Source: an uncultured Anaerolineae bacterium (GTDB lineage: Bacteria > Chloroflexota > Anaerolineae > JACIWP01). Taken from it: a DNA stretch of 64,000 bases. This document shows, piece by piece, positions 25,424 through 32,921 of the stretch. Under the pieces are notes generated by a model. The model ran no database searches and was not told the origin of the DNA. It saw nothing but the letters and a program-made list of their open reading frames with translations. The DNA is taken from NCBI GenBank assembly GCA_938049385.1, contig CALIBQ010000003.1, positions 1 to 64,000 on the forward strand, given 5' to 3'. Both the position numbers and the translations under genes were made by a program. The stretch's first letter is position 1; the number at the start of each line of letters is the position of its first letter.

Positions 25424-26921
25424 TGAAAGACCGTTTCCGGAACATCTGCCGCAAATGCGGGTGCTGATGCTGAACCCACCCTTCCTGCCGCGCTTCTCGC
25501 GCGCCCAGCGCAGTCCGGCGGTCACCAAAAGCGGCACGCTGTACTATCCCATCTGGCTGGCCTATGCGACCGGGGTGCTCGAGGACGCCGGCCTGCAGGT
25601 GCGGCTCATTGACGCGCCGGCGGACGGCACTACCCTGGACCAACTGCGCGCACTGGTGGCGGAGTGGCGGCCCCACCTGCTGGTAACCGATACCAGCACT
25701 CCCAGCTTTGACAACGATATGCGGGTGGTGCAGGAGCTGAAGGCGGTCCAGCCGGCCATGTTCTGCGTCGCCGTCGGCCCCCACGTATCGGCACTGCCCG
25801 ATGAGACGCTGGCACTTGCGCCGGCGCTCGATGCTGTCGCCCGGCACGAGTACGAATACACCCTGCTCGACCTGGCCAGGACGCTGACTGCTGGCGGGCC
25901 GCTGAATAGTGTGACCGGCCTGAGCTTCCGTCAGGACGGCGGCATCATCCACACCCCTGACCGCCCCTTCATAGAAGACCTCGACGCCCTGCCTTTCGTC
26001 ACCCGGGTATACAAGACGCACCTGAATCCCCTGCACTATTTCTACGCCATCACTCCCTATCCGCAGGTGGCCATCGTCACCGGCCGCGGCTGTCCGCACC
26101 GCTGTGTCTACTGCGTCTATCCCCAGACCTTCCAGGGCCGGCGCTACCGTTACCGCAGTCCGGCCAACGTCGTGGCAGAATTCGAATACATCGCCCGCGA
26201 GCTCCCCTACATCAAGCATGTCTTCATCGAGGATGACACGCTGACCGTCAACCGTGAGCGCTGTCGCGAGCTGGCCGAGCGCCTGCGCCAGGCACGCACC
26301 GGGCTGACCTTCACCGCCAATTCCCGCGCCGATGTGGACTTTGAGACGCTGAAAGCGCTGAAAGCCGCCGGCTGTCGCATGCTGTGCGTCGGGTTCGAGA
26401 GCGGGGATGATGAGGTCCTGCACCAGATTCGCAAGGGCATCACGACTGACCGAATGAGGCGCTTTATGCGCGACGCCCGTCGCGCCGGCATCCTGGTGCA
26501 CGGCTGTTTCATGGCCGGCTGTCCGGGCGAGACCCGCGCCTCCCTGGAACGCACCCTGCAACTGGCGAAAGAGCTGAACCCTGACACCGCACAGTTTTTC
26601 CCACTGATGGTCTACCCTGGCACGGAGGCCTACGCCTGGGCGGAACGCAGTGGCTACCTGCGAACGCGCGATTTCCGCCATTGGGTGACCGAAGAGGGCC
26701 TACACAACTGCGTGGTGGATCTGCCGGGCCTGCGCGCTGAGGAGCTGGTGGCCTGGTGCGGCGAAGCGCGGCGTCAGTTTTACCTGCGGCCGCGCTACAT
26801 CTTTTCCAAACTGACCCAGATTACCAGTCATCCGGACGAATTCGTGCGGGTGGTGAAAGCGGCGCGCGCCTTCCTGCCGTTCCTGTTCCGCCGGCATATG
26901 CGCCGTGACGCCGGCGGTTGA
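25416..26921 (+). CDS. B12-binding radical SAM protein
   Basis: A 501-residue class B-type radical SAM enzyme. The N-terminal 150 residues form a cobalamin-binding-like Rossmann fold (MRVLMLNPPF...; LLVTDTSTPSFDNDMRV; VAVGPHVSALPDE) without the DxHxxG histidine, as in many base-off members. The cluster motif is GCPHRCVYC (C-x3-C-x2-C), followed by FIEDDTLTVNRERCREL and FTANSRADVDFETL. Such enzymes methylate or rearrange unactivated carbons. It terminates the polysaccharide operon, so it may modify a sugar, lipid carrier or membrane lipid; that link rests on position only. Confidence 0.82.
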   Translation: MTDERPFPEHLPQMRVLMLNPPFLPRFSRAQRSPAVTKSGTLYYPIWLAYATGVLEDAGLQVRLIDAPADGTTLDQLRALVAEWRPHLLVTDTSTPSFDNDMRVVQELKAVQPAMFCVAVGPHVSALPDETLALAPALDAVARHEYEYTLLDLARTLTAGGPLNSVTGLSFRQDGGIIHTPDRPFIEDLDALPFVTRVYKTHLNPLHYFYAITPYPQVAIVTGRGCPHRCVYCVYPQTFQGRRYRYRSPANVVAEFEYIARELPYIKHVFIEDDTLTVNRERCRELAERLRQARTGLTFTANSRADVDFETLKALKAAGCRMLCVGFESGDDEVLHQIRKGITTDRMRRFMRDARRAGILVHGCFMAGCPGETRASLERTLQLAKELNPDTAQFFPLMVYPGTEAYAWAERSGYLRTRDFRHWVTEEGLHNCVVDLPGLRAEELVAWCGEARRQFYLRPRYIFSKLTQITSHPDEFVRVVKAARAFLPFLFRRHMRRDAGG

Positions 26922-26949
26922 AAGGCCGGCGCCGCATACCCTCGACGAT

Positions 26950-26978
26950 TTGCCTTTCCCTGCCGGCGGGTGTATAAT
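26950..26978 (+). promoter_or_regulatory. Promoter of tatA
   Basis: TTGCCT (26950-26955), 17 bases, TATAAT (26973-26978) with a TG just before it. Confidence 0.75.
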
Positions 26979-27036
26979 GCGGCCGACTGGTACGGCCAAC
27001 TAGCTGTGAGATCACAAGTGCTGGAGGATATATCCC

Positions 27037-27261
27037 ATGCCACAACTGGGTGTGCCTGAACTGATCATCATCCTGGTGATCGTGCTGATCCTATTCGGTG
27101 CCGGCAAGCTGGCGGAGGTCGGCGGCGCGCTGGGGCGCGGCATCCGCGAGTTCCGCAAGGCCAGCCGCGAGGCCGAGGACGCGGCCAAGGAATCTGGAGA
27201 AGAAACCAAGACCACGAAGGCGGAAGCGTCGAAAGAGGCCGAGGCTTCCGAGGAGAAGTAA
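27037..27261 (+). CDS. tatA: Twin-arginine translocase subunit TatA/E
   Basis: A 74-residue protein with the full TatA plan: a short N-terminal transmembrane helix ([15 protein letters not shown]), the hinge [17 protein letters not shown], an amphipathic helix ([16 protein letters not shown]) and a charged Glu/Lys tail. GGAGG precedes the ATG. TatA oligomers form the pore for folded twin-arginine substrates, recruited by TatBC, which are not in this window. It is transcribed alone from its own promoter, with a hairpin after the gene. Confidence 0.93.
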   Translation: MPQLGVPELIIILVIVLILFGAGKLAEVGGALGRGIREFRKASREAEDAAKESGEETKTTKAEASKEAEASEEK

Positions 27262-27298
27262 TCCCGCCGGCGTCCCCCAACGCCATCAAACAACATCG

Positions 27299-27331
27299 CC
27301 CCGTGTATCATCGCCAGGATGATACACGGGG
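27299..27331. terminator. Bidirectional hairpin between tatA and the disulfide oxidoreductase
   Basis: A perfect 14-bp stem (CCCCGTGTATCATC, loop GCCAG) between convergent genes. A T-run is lacking on both sides. Confidence 0.65.
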
Positions 27332-27357
27332 CGTGCATTGCCATCAGCAAGCCGGCT

Positions 27358-28014
27358 TCAGCTCTTGGCCGGCCGCACCGCCTCCAGAATCTTCTCCAAC
27401 AGCATGCCCTCCGGTGCCGCACCCTCGATGTGCACCTTCTCGTTAATGACCGTGCGCGGCACGCCCTGGACATGATATTTTTGCCCCAGGTGCGGGAACT
27501 CGATCACCTCAATGCCATCGGCACGCACCTTGTCGCTCTCGATGGCCATGCGGTGCGCCAAATGCACCGCGCTGGGGCAGTATGGACAGGTCGGCGTGAC
27601 GAAGACTTGCAGGTGCACCGGGGTCTCCAGCTTTGCCAGCGCCTCCTTCGTCTTCTGCGAAAGGCCCGATTCTCCCTTGGAGACCGCAATCATGGTCTCA
27701 ATAAGGCCGGTAAATTCATACCCTGATGGGATCCCGTAGAAGCGGATGCCGTAATCCTTCGCCCCAATAATGGCAATGGCCGGAATCTTATCAATGCCGT
27801 AGGCTTCCGCCTTGTCCTTGTCGGTGACGAAGTTATAGACCTCCACATGCACGCGCGGGGAGATCTCCCCCAGCTCCTCCACCAACTGCCGGGTCTCGCG
27901 GCAGAACTGACATTCGAACTCCTGGGTGAACATGACCAGCGTCACGTCATTGACGAACTCCTGGTCGAACATCTTGCGGATCGTCTCGCGATCTTCCTTG
28001 CCAATCAGTGCCAT
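27358..28014 (-). CDS. Protein disulfide oxidoreductase with two thioredoxin folds
   Basis: A 218-residue protein; ATG 28014 with GGAGGG upstream is preferred over in-frame positions further upstream, which fall in the promoter. There are two tandem thioredoxin units, each with a redox motif: C35-QF-C38 and C143-PY-C146, with cis-Pro segments KIPAI and GVPRT. This is the archaeal/thermophile glutaredoxin-like PDO plan, used for cytosolic disulfide formation, isomerisation or reduction by a thioredoxin reductase-like partner. The promoter is overlaid by CsoR/CstR-like operators, suggesting induction by copper or reactive sulfur species (inference). Confidence 0.88.
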   Translation of the reverse strand: MALIGKEDRETIRKMFDQEFVNDVTLVMFTQEFECQFCRETRQLVEELGEISPRVHVEVYNFVTDKDKAEAYGIDKIPAIAIIGAKDYGIRFYGIPSGYEFTGLIETMIAVSKGESGLSQKTKEALAKLETPVHLQVFVTPTCPYCPSAVHLAHRMAIESDKVRADGIEVIEFPHLGQKYHVQGVPRTVINEKVHIEGAAPEGMLLEKILEAVRPAKS

Positions 28015-28043
28015 GGGAACGCCCTCCTCTGTTCGTTTCATGC

Positions 28044-28060
28044 ATACCCCGTATGGGTAT
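28044..28060. promoter_or_regulatory. CsoR/CstR-like operator 2
   Basis: The inverted repeat ATACCC-N5-GGGTAT lies just downstream of the -10 element of the disulfide oxidoreductase promoter. Confidence 0.55.
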
Positions 28061-28064
28061 CTCC

Positions 28065-28093
28065 AATATACCATACCCCTAGGGGGTTGTCAA
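28065..28093 (-). promoter_or_regulatory. Promoter of the disulfide oxidoreductase gene
   Basis: On the minus strand TTGACA (28088-28093), 17 bases, TATATT (28065-28070). Confidence 0.8.
28073..28088. promoter_or_regulatory. CsoR/CstR-like operator 1 in the promoter spacer
   Basis: ATACCCCTAGGGGGT occupies the spacer between -35 and -10. G-tract/C-tract palindromes of this form are bound by copper sensors of the CsoR family and by the persulfide sensor CstR. No such regulator gene is in the window. Confidence 0.6.
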
Positions 28094-28106
28094 ATCCGGG
28101 AAAGCG

Positions 28107-29120
28107 TCATCCCACCAGGCGGGCGAATTCGTCGCGAGGGAAGCGTGGAAGGGGGCGGTCGCTGCCGGCATCGTTCAACCACACCCCCGCGTCCGCCGGC
28201 AGTACCTCCCCAATACAGCGCGCTGGAATGCCGGCTTCTTCCAGTACTTGCACCGCCCGCTCCGCCTCCTGCGCCGGCACCGCCGCCAGCAGTGCGCCCG
28301 AGGCGATCAGGCCCAATGGGTCCAGCCGGAAACGTTCGCAGAGCGCCCGCGTCTCCGGCAGGACGGGAATCTGCTCCCGATGCACCCGCAGGCCGACGCC
28401 GGCGGCCGCCGCCAGCTCCCAAAGCGCCGTCGCCAGCCCGCCTTCCGTCGGGTCATGCATGGCATGTACATCCACATGCTGGCGCAGAAGACGCGCCTCG
28501 CGCACGACGCTGATGCCGGGCTCGTGGAGCATTCCTCGACAGCGCGCCAGGAAATCGGCAGGGAACTCGCCGGCCAGCTCAGCCCCCTTCTCACGGGCGA
28601 TGAGCGCCGTGCCCTCGATGGCGATGCCCTTGGTCAGGATGAGCGCATCGCCCGGCCGGGCGCCGGCGGAGTGCACCAGCTTGGCCGGCTCCACCTCTCC
28701 CAGCATCAGCCCCACCAAAATGGGACGGTCCAGGTCGTAGGTGATCTCGGTGTGCCCGCCGCACAGGGTGATGTCCAGCGCCCGGCAGGCCTTCGCCAAC
28801 TGGGCAAAGATGGATTCCGCCATTTCCGCGTCAGCACTGCCGGCCGGCAAAAGCGCCGTCACCAAGAGCCAGCGTGGCACCCCGCCGCTACAGGCAATAT
28901 CGTTGGCATTCACGTTGACCGCGTACCAGCCGATCTCGTCCGTGGCAAAAGTGATAGGGTCAGTCTTGGCCACCAGATAGCGCTCGCCGAAATCAATGAC
29001 CGCGGCGTCCTCTCCCACCCCTGGCCCAACGATGACGCGATCGTCAGGACGCGTATATTTCGCCAGCAGAGCCTGGAGCAGGTCCGCCGGCAGTTTGCCC
29101 ACTGGCAAAGGCTTCGACAT
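28107..29120 (-). CDS. AIR synthase-related protein, HypE-like but lacking the C-terminal Cys
   Basis: A 337-residue protein of the PurM/SelD/HypE/ThiL ATP-binding superfamily: VGPGVGEDAAVIDFGE near the N-terminus, DPITFATDEIGWYAVNVNANDIACSGG for ATP, and DPTEGGLATALWELA in the C-terminal half. HypE ends in PRIC, whose cysteine is carbamoylated for hydrogenase cofactor synthesis. This protein ends RDEFARLVG with no cysteine, so it is not a standard HypE, and no other hyp gene is visible. Its role is unknown. GGGAGG precedes the ATG. It is expressed behind a leader with a small peptide and a terminator-like hairpin. Confidence 0.8.
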   Translation of the reverse strand: MSKPLPVGKLPADLLQALLAKYTRPDDRVIVGPGVGEDAAVIDFGERYLVAKTDPITFATDEIGWYAVNVNANDIACSGGVPRWLLVTALLPAGSADAEMAESIFAQLAKACRALDITLCGGHTEITYDLDRPILVGLMLGEVEPAKLVHSAGARPGDALILTKGIAIEGTALIAREKGAELAGEFPADFLARCRGMLHEPGISVVREARLLRQHVDVHAMHDPTEGGLATALWELAAAAGVGLRVHREQIPVLPETRALCERFRLDPLGLIASGALLAAVPAQEAERAVQVLEEAGIPARCIGEVLPADAGVWLNDAGSDRPLPRFPRDEFARLVG

Positions 29121-29153
29121 GATCTTCCTCCCGATGCGTTCCCTCTGAACAAG

Positions 29154-29191
29154 GTAAAAGGCCTCTCTCGAAGCCGAGCGAGGCCTTTTAC
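29154..29191 (-). terminator. Terminator-like hairpin between leader peptide and HypE-like gene
   Basis: Reading leftward, GTAAAAGGCCTCGCTCG, a 4-base loop, and CGAGAGAGGCCTTTTAC form a 17-bp stem with one mismatch. The A-tract/GC-stem/T-tract layout is that of an intrinsic terminator, placed 33 bases ahead of the HypE-like start and 25 bases after the leader-peptide stop. That position suggests attenuation. Confidence 0.65.
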
Positions 29192-29216
29192 GTCTCTCTG
29201 CGCCGCAGCGTCTCTT

Positions 29217-29273
29217 CTACCGGACTTCAGCAGGAGGTGACGCTACGGCGCAACGCATGTTACTATTACACAT
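29217..29273 (-). CDS. Putative leader peptide, 18 residues
   Basis: A short reading frame MCNSNMRCAVASPPAEVR preceded by AAAAGGAGGTGAT, a nearly full complement of the 16S rRNA 3' end, 11 bases from the ATG if counted from GGAGG. Codons 2 and 8 are cysteine and codons 1 and 6 methionine. It lies between a near-consensus promoter and a terminator-like hairpin, as leader peptides in attenuators do. Within the peptide TCACCTCCT can pair with the Shine-Dalgarno. No family is recognised; coding is supported only by layout. Confidence 0.5.
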   Translation of the reverse strand: MCNSNMRCAVASPPAEVR

Positions 29274-29357
29274 GTGTGGCATCACCTCCTTTTCCGTAGG
29301 ATGGCGACGGAGGGGAAAAGGAGTGCGCCGTTGACACACCTTTTCACACCGAACCCC

Positions 29358-29386
29358 ATTATCGCACAGAATGCGCCGGCTGTCAA
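29358..29386 (-). promoter_or_regulatory. Promoter of the leader peptide / HypE-like transcript
   Basis: TTGACA (29381-29386), 17 bases, GATAAT (29358-29363) on the minus strand, leaving a leader of about 230 bases before the HypE-like start. Confidence 0.75.
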
Positions 29387-29424
29387 TATGCCCCGCTCGC
29401 CGGCGCGCGGTTGTCTGCATCCTC

Positions 29425-29871
29425 TCACCGAGGATAGGTCTGGGCGAGGTACCGGACCACCGCCTCGATCTCTTCGGTCGAGAGCACAGCGCCCTTGCGC
29501 ACCATCCGCTCTACCGTGGCTTTCCAATCCGCCTCGCTCTTGCGGGACTGTTTGACCCGGTCCAGGGTGTGGCAGACGGTACAGCGTTCCCCTAGAAGGG
29601 TCTGGCCGTTCAGCGCCGGCACAGCCGTCGGAGACGGCTCAACGGTAAATGTAGGCGTCGCTTCCACAGTAGACGTCGGGGAGGGCTGGGCCGCCGGCGT
29701 GGACGTCGGGGGCTCGGCCGGCGTTGGGGCCTGTTCCTGCGCGGTCGTCGGGGTCGGTGCCGGCGGCTGGGTAGGCGTAGGGGCCGGCGGCTGACCGCCG
29801 CAGGCGGCCAGAAGCACGACGATACTCATCAACGCCGCAAAGATCAAGAGGATGCACATTCGTCGGGACAT
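29425..29871 (-). CDS. Mono-heme cytochrome c lipoprotein
   Basis: A 148-residue protein with a lipoprotein signal peptide ending LLAACGG (lipidated C24 predicted). About 65 residues of Pro/Thr-rich linker then hold the haem domain away from the membrane. The C-terminal cytochrome c domain has one CTVCH motif and a short helical part; RMVRKGAVLS may supply the Met axial ligand. It would transfer electrons on the outer side of the membrane. It follows the small membrane b-type-like protein by 12 bases, so they may form a two-subunit redox unit. Confidence 0.82.
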   Translation of the reverse strand: MSRRMCILLIFAALMSIVVLLAACGGQPPAPTPTQPPAPTPTTAQEQAPTPAEPPTSTPAAQPSPTSTVEATPTFTVEPSPTAVPALNGQTLLGERCTVCHTLDRVKQSRKSEADWKATVERMVRKGAVLSTEEIEAVVRYLAQTYPR

Positions 29872-29883
29872 CGCTTCACCTCA

Positions 29884-30291
29884 TCAGTAGCCTCTGATAA
29901 AGTACCACAATGCGCTGAGCAGGAAAATGCCCAGCACCAGCAGGCCGGCGAGCGCGCCCAGGCCGTTGTTCCACCGCAGATACTGCCGGAAACGGTTCGT
30001 GATGAACGCCTTGACGACGAGGACCAGGATGACGACTGCGCCCAGCACGGCATGCAGTGTCACGCGCAGTGAGGAGAAATAAAGCCCCTGGCTGGCGATG
30101 CACAGCACCGCGATCAGCGCCAGCAGGAACAGCGCCGCCACCCCGCCCAGACGGTGCAGGTCACGGAGCCTGCGCTTTTCGATAGGGAGCACGCGCAGGT
30201 ATCCTTTCAACTGCGCCATTTCCAGCCCTTGCACCAGGGCCAACGCCAGCACAACCGTGGTGAGGATAGATTTAATCATGGTGATGGACAT
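29884..30291 (-). CDS. Four-helix membrane protein, possible b-type cytochrome subunit
   Basis: A 135-residue protein with four transmembrane helices (about 5-22, 47-66, 75-97, 110-130). ATG 30291 has GGAGG upstream. Two histidines in comparable positions, DLHRLGGVAAL and TLHAVLGAVV, lie in helices 2 and 3 and could bind a haem b, as in cytochrome b561-like or DUF6529-like proteins; this is inferred from positions alone. The partner would be the cytochrome c lipoprotein encoded immediately downstream. Confidence 0.6.
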   Translation of the reverse strand: MSITMIKSILTTVVLALALVQGLEMAQLKGYLRVLPIEKRRLRDLHRLGGVAALFLLALIAVLCIASQGLYFSSLRVTLHAVLGAVVILVLVVKAFITNRFRQYLRWNNGLGALAGLLVLGIFLLSALWYFIRGY

Positions 30292-30407
30292 AAGGACCTC
30301 CGTATCTCGCCAGAGGAAAACAGACAGCATGCCAGCTCAAAAGATGTATTTCACCAAGTATTGACAATATCTTACTACAGGATGATTTTCGTGTCAAAGG
30401 GGTATAT

Positions 30408-30428
30408 CCCTTCCCTGCGTGCGTAGGG
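30408..30428. repeat. Short fragment of the intergenic repeat
   Basis: CCCTTCCCTGCGTGCGTAGG, related to the CCCTCCCTGCGTGCGG motif near 9852, 14220 and 21512. Apart from this and the terminator, I see nothing coding in 30292-30512. Confidence 0.4.
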
Positions 30429-30433
30429 TTTCC

Positions 30434-30477
30434 AAAAACACCACGGGCTCCCGGAGCGCCATAGCCCGGAAGCCCGT
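30434..30477 (-). terminator. Rho-independent terminator downstream of the DUF2007 gene
   Basis: On the minus strand ACGGGCTTCCGG pairs with CCGGGAGCCCGT (12 pairs, one G-T) across a 11-base loop and is followed by GGTGTTTTT. Confidence 0.75.
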
Positions 30478-30512
30478 CAGATTGTTCCCGCATATGGTTC
30501 GGCACGGCCGTT

Positions 30513-30803
30513 TTACCCGAGCGTATCGCTGATATCGGAAATCTCCGGAAAATCGTCCGAATCCTCGGTAAAGGGTTCCTCCGCTTCCACTAGGAGAGCG
30601 CGAGCGGCGTCGGCATATTCCGCCGGCACCAGCACCCGCACCTCGCCCAACCCGTCCACCGTTAGGCCCATGACGATGCCCAAACTCTCATATTGGAGCA
30701 GGACCGGGATGCCAGCCGCCTCCAGCTTGGACCGGATCACCTCTGCCCGAAGCTGGCCCGACGCGACGTACACCACCTCTAACCTGCTGGAGTCCTCGTC
30801 CAC
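30513..30803 (-). CDS. DUF2007-family small protein
   Basis: A 96-residue protein with the DUF2007 pattern: EVVYVASGQLRAEVIRSKLEAAGIPVLLQ, then DGLGEVRVLVPAEYADAARALL. The family is annotated as putative signal-transducing and resembles PII-like/ACT folds; its ligand is unknown. It begins one base after the stop of the hydantoinase-family gene, so the two are co-transcribed. The acidic C-terminus (EDSDDFPEISDISD) is probably disordered. Confidence 0.75.
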   Translation of the reverse strand: MDEDSSRLEVVYVASGQLRAEVIRSKLEAAGIPVLLQYESLGIVMGLTVDGLGEVRVLVPAEYADAARALLVEAEEPFTEDSDDFPEISDISDTLG

Positions 30804-30804
30804 G

Positions 30805-32823
30805 CTATTCCCTCGCGTTCTCGAAAACGATGAGCCGCGGCCGGCCCACGGCGGTGAAGATCATATCGCTCCCCAGATAGAGCTTATCACCCCAGCCAGA
30901 GGCCACCTGGACATACTGGTGGTTCTCTTCCACTTGAACCTCTACCTTATCCGCGCCGGCTTCACGCGCCCGCTGTTCTGCCAGCCGGCGCCCAACCACC
31001 AGCGCATGCTCCCGGGCTTCCTCCAGTAAGCCGAACTCCCGCACCCCTTCAGGACTGTACAGCCGCACCTTTTCCCCGCCGTCCACCGGCGCGATCTGCA
31101 AGCGCACGGTCTGGATCACACTGCCCGATACCGCGCCAATGGCGTTGGCCAGGCCGGCGTGCTCCGGGATGCTCAATTCCGTATGCAGTAGCTCCGCCAC
31201 GCGCGGCATGTAGATGCGCACTGGCGCGCCGATAGCCACCAGGTGCAGGTTGACCTTCAGCATGCACTCCAGGCTGGTGTTTTCCCTGTCGTTCTGCAGG
31301 GCATTGTTGATGAGGAATTCCCCGACGCCGTTCGCCTGCTCCAGCTCCAGGCCGCGTTCATCTGCCAGCACTTTGGCGAGAATCTCGCGGGCGATTTTCT
31401 CCGACGTGCCGGCCACGATGCGCCGGCAGAATCCCTCGACCGGAAGCCCGGCCATACGCGCCAGGATTTTGGCCCCAAGCTCGGCGGCTTCAGTGTTCCA
31501 GGCGTTGTACATGCCCAGCACGTGGGTCGCGTCGGTGGGGGTGAAGCCGGCGCGCAGGAGATAGCCCTTGTCCTCCCACTCCTTGAGGTAGCCCAGATAG
31601 AGCCGGCGGAATTTCCCCTTGGAGGTGAGCTGATAGAGCGAGCGCGGGCCTTTCTTCAACTCTTCCAGCAGTTCCACCTCCACCTCGTCCAGCGTGCGGC
31701 CGTTCGTGGGGACGGGGCGCATCGGCACCATGAACTCCACCGCCAGCTCGTCATAGGTATCCAGGAGCATATCCTGTTTGCGCAGTTCCAGCAGGACTTC
31801 GGGGCGCTGAGCCGCCAGGATGGAGAGCGGGATCACGCGCCGGGGTCCGATCTCGATACCGCGCTCGCGGGTGACGCGCACGTGACTGTCTCCGCCGATG
31901 CCGGCAGTGCGCATGTCCACGGCCTCCACCATGGTGCGCCATCTTCCAACGCGCGCGCCTTCGGGGTTGATGCCAGGCCGGCCGGCACGCAGGACCGCGA
32001 TGTCGGTGGTGGTGCCGCCCACATCGACTACCAGCCCATCCTGAAGCGCGACCAAGTGTTTGGCTCCGATGACGCTGGCGGCCGGCCCAGAAAGGATAGT
32101 CTCCACCGGGCGCTGTTTGGCCATCTCCACATCCATCAACGAGCCGTCGCCGCGCACCACCATCAATGGGGCGCGGATGCCGCGCTCCTTCATGGCCTGC
32201 GCCACCGAATCCATCAGCGAGCGCAGGAAGGGGATCAGGCTGGCATTCAGTGCTACCGTGGTGGCGCGGCGGATGGAATTCAGGCGGGTGGTCAGTTCGT
32301 ATCCGCACGTCACCGGCAGTCCGGTCAGCTCTTCCACCATTTGGCGGACGATTTTCTCATGGGTCGGGTTGCGGATGCCGAAGTAACCGGAAATGGCAAA
32401 GGCTTCGACCCGGTCCTTCCATTCAAGGATCGTCTTGCGGGTCAGCTCTAGGTCCAGGGGCTCTTCCTCGTTGCCGTTGAGGTCATGCCGGCCTGGGAGG
32501 AAGACGAAATTATCGGTCACTAGGTCTCGCTGGAAACCATAGTCATACACCAGCTCTTTATCATATCCCAGGAGCAGGAGGCAGATCGGAGCGCCCTTCC
32601 CCTCCACGATGGCATTGGTGGCCAAGGTGGTGGAAATGGCCACCAAGCTGATGTTTTTGGCGTCATTTTCCACCACGGCGTCCATGGCGTTGCGGATGCC
32701 AATAGCTAGGTCCTCCTTGGTGGTCAATGCCTTGGCGCCCCGCAGTACTGCCCCAGTATCGTAATCCACGATGACGGCATCAGTATAGGTGCCCCCGGTA
32801 TCGATTCCCAGAGCTAGTGCCAT
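30805..32823 (-). CDS. Hydantoinase/oxoprolinase family protein (HyuA-like)
   Basis: A 672-residue protein. The N-terminal Hydant_A_N motif LGIDTGGTYTDAVIVD (phosphate-binding loop) and the ASKHA second loop VVDVGGTTTDIAVLRAGRPG are clear, with GKGAPICLLLLGYD and RPVETILSGPAASVIGA typical of hydantoinase A / acetone carboxylase beta. It lacks the fused B subunit of 5-oxoprolinase, and no hyuB-like gene is adjacent. Members use ATP to open cyclic amides or activate ketones; this substrate is unknown. AAGGAG precedes the ATG and a good promoter lies about 60-90 bases upstream. Confidence 0.85.
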   Translation of the reverse strand: MALALGIDTGGTYTDAVIVDYDTGAVLRGAKALTTKEDLAIGIRNAMDAVVENDAKNISLVAISTTLATNAIVEGKGAPICLLLLGYDKELVYDYGFQRDLVTDNFVFLPGRHDLNGNEEEPLDLELTRKTILEWKDRVEAFAISGYFGIRNPTHEKIVRQMVEELTGLPVTCGYELTTRLNSIRRATTVALNASLIPFLRSLMDSVAQAMKERGIRAPLMVVRGDGSLMDVEMAKQRPVETILSGPAASVIGAKHLVALQDGLVVDVGGTTTDIAVLRAGRPGINPEGARVGRWRTMVEAVDMRTAGIGGDSHVRVTRERGIEIGPRRVIPLSILAAQRPEVLLELRKQDMLLDTYDELAVEFMVPMRPVPTNGRTLDEVEVELLEELKKGPRSLYQLTSKGKFRRLYLGYLKEWEDKGYLLRAGFTPTDATHVLGMYNAWNTEAAELGAKILARMAGLPVEGFCRRIVAGTSEKIAREILAKVLADERGLELEQANGVGEFLINNALQNDRENTSLECMLKVNLHLVAIGAPVRIYMPRVAELLHTELSIPEHAGLANAIGAVSGSVIQTVRLQIAPVDGGEKVRLYSPEGVREFGLLEEAREHALVVGRRLAEQRAREAGADKVEVQVEENHQYVQVASGWGDKLYLGSDMIFTAVGRPRLIVFENARE

Positions 32824-32881
32824 ATTTCACAATATCTCCTTTCCATATCGTGTATCTATGCACAATATATTCGCTCCGGAC

Positions 32882-32910
32882 AGTATACTACAAATCTGAA
32901 GAATTTTCAA
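32882..32910 (-). promoter_or_regulatory. Promoter of the hydantoinase-family operon
   Basis: TTGAAA (32905-32910), 17 bases, TATACT (32882-32887) on the minus strand, directly next to the repeat element at 32922. Confidence 0.75.
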
Positions 32911-32921
32911 GAGATAGCCCG

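Noticed and set aside
28107-29120. Assignment as HypE, hydrogenase maturation protein
   Set aside because: The C-terminal PRIC motif is absent and no hydrogenase gene is nearby.
30805-32823. 5-oxoprolinase call for the hydantoinase-family gene
   Set aside because: The protein is 672 residues and lacks the fused B subunit expected in a complete oxoprolinase; no B-subunit gene is adjacent.
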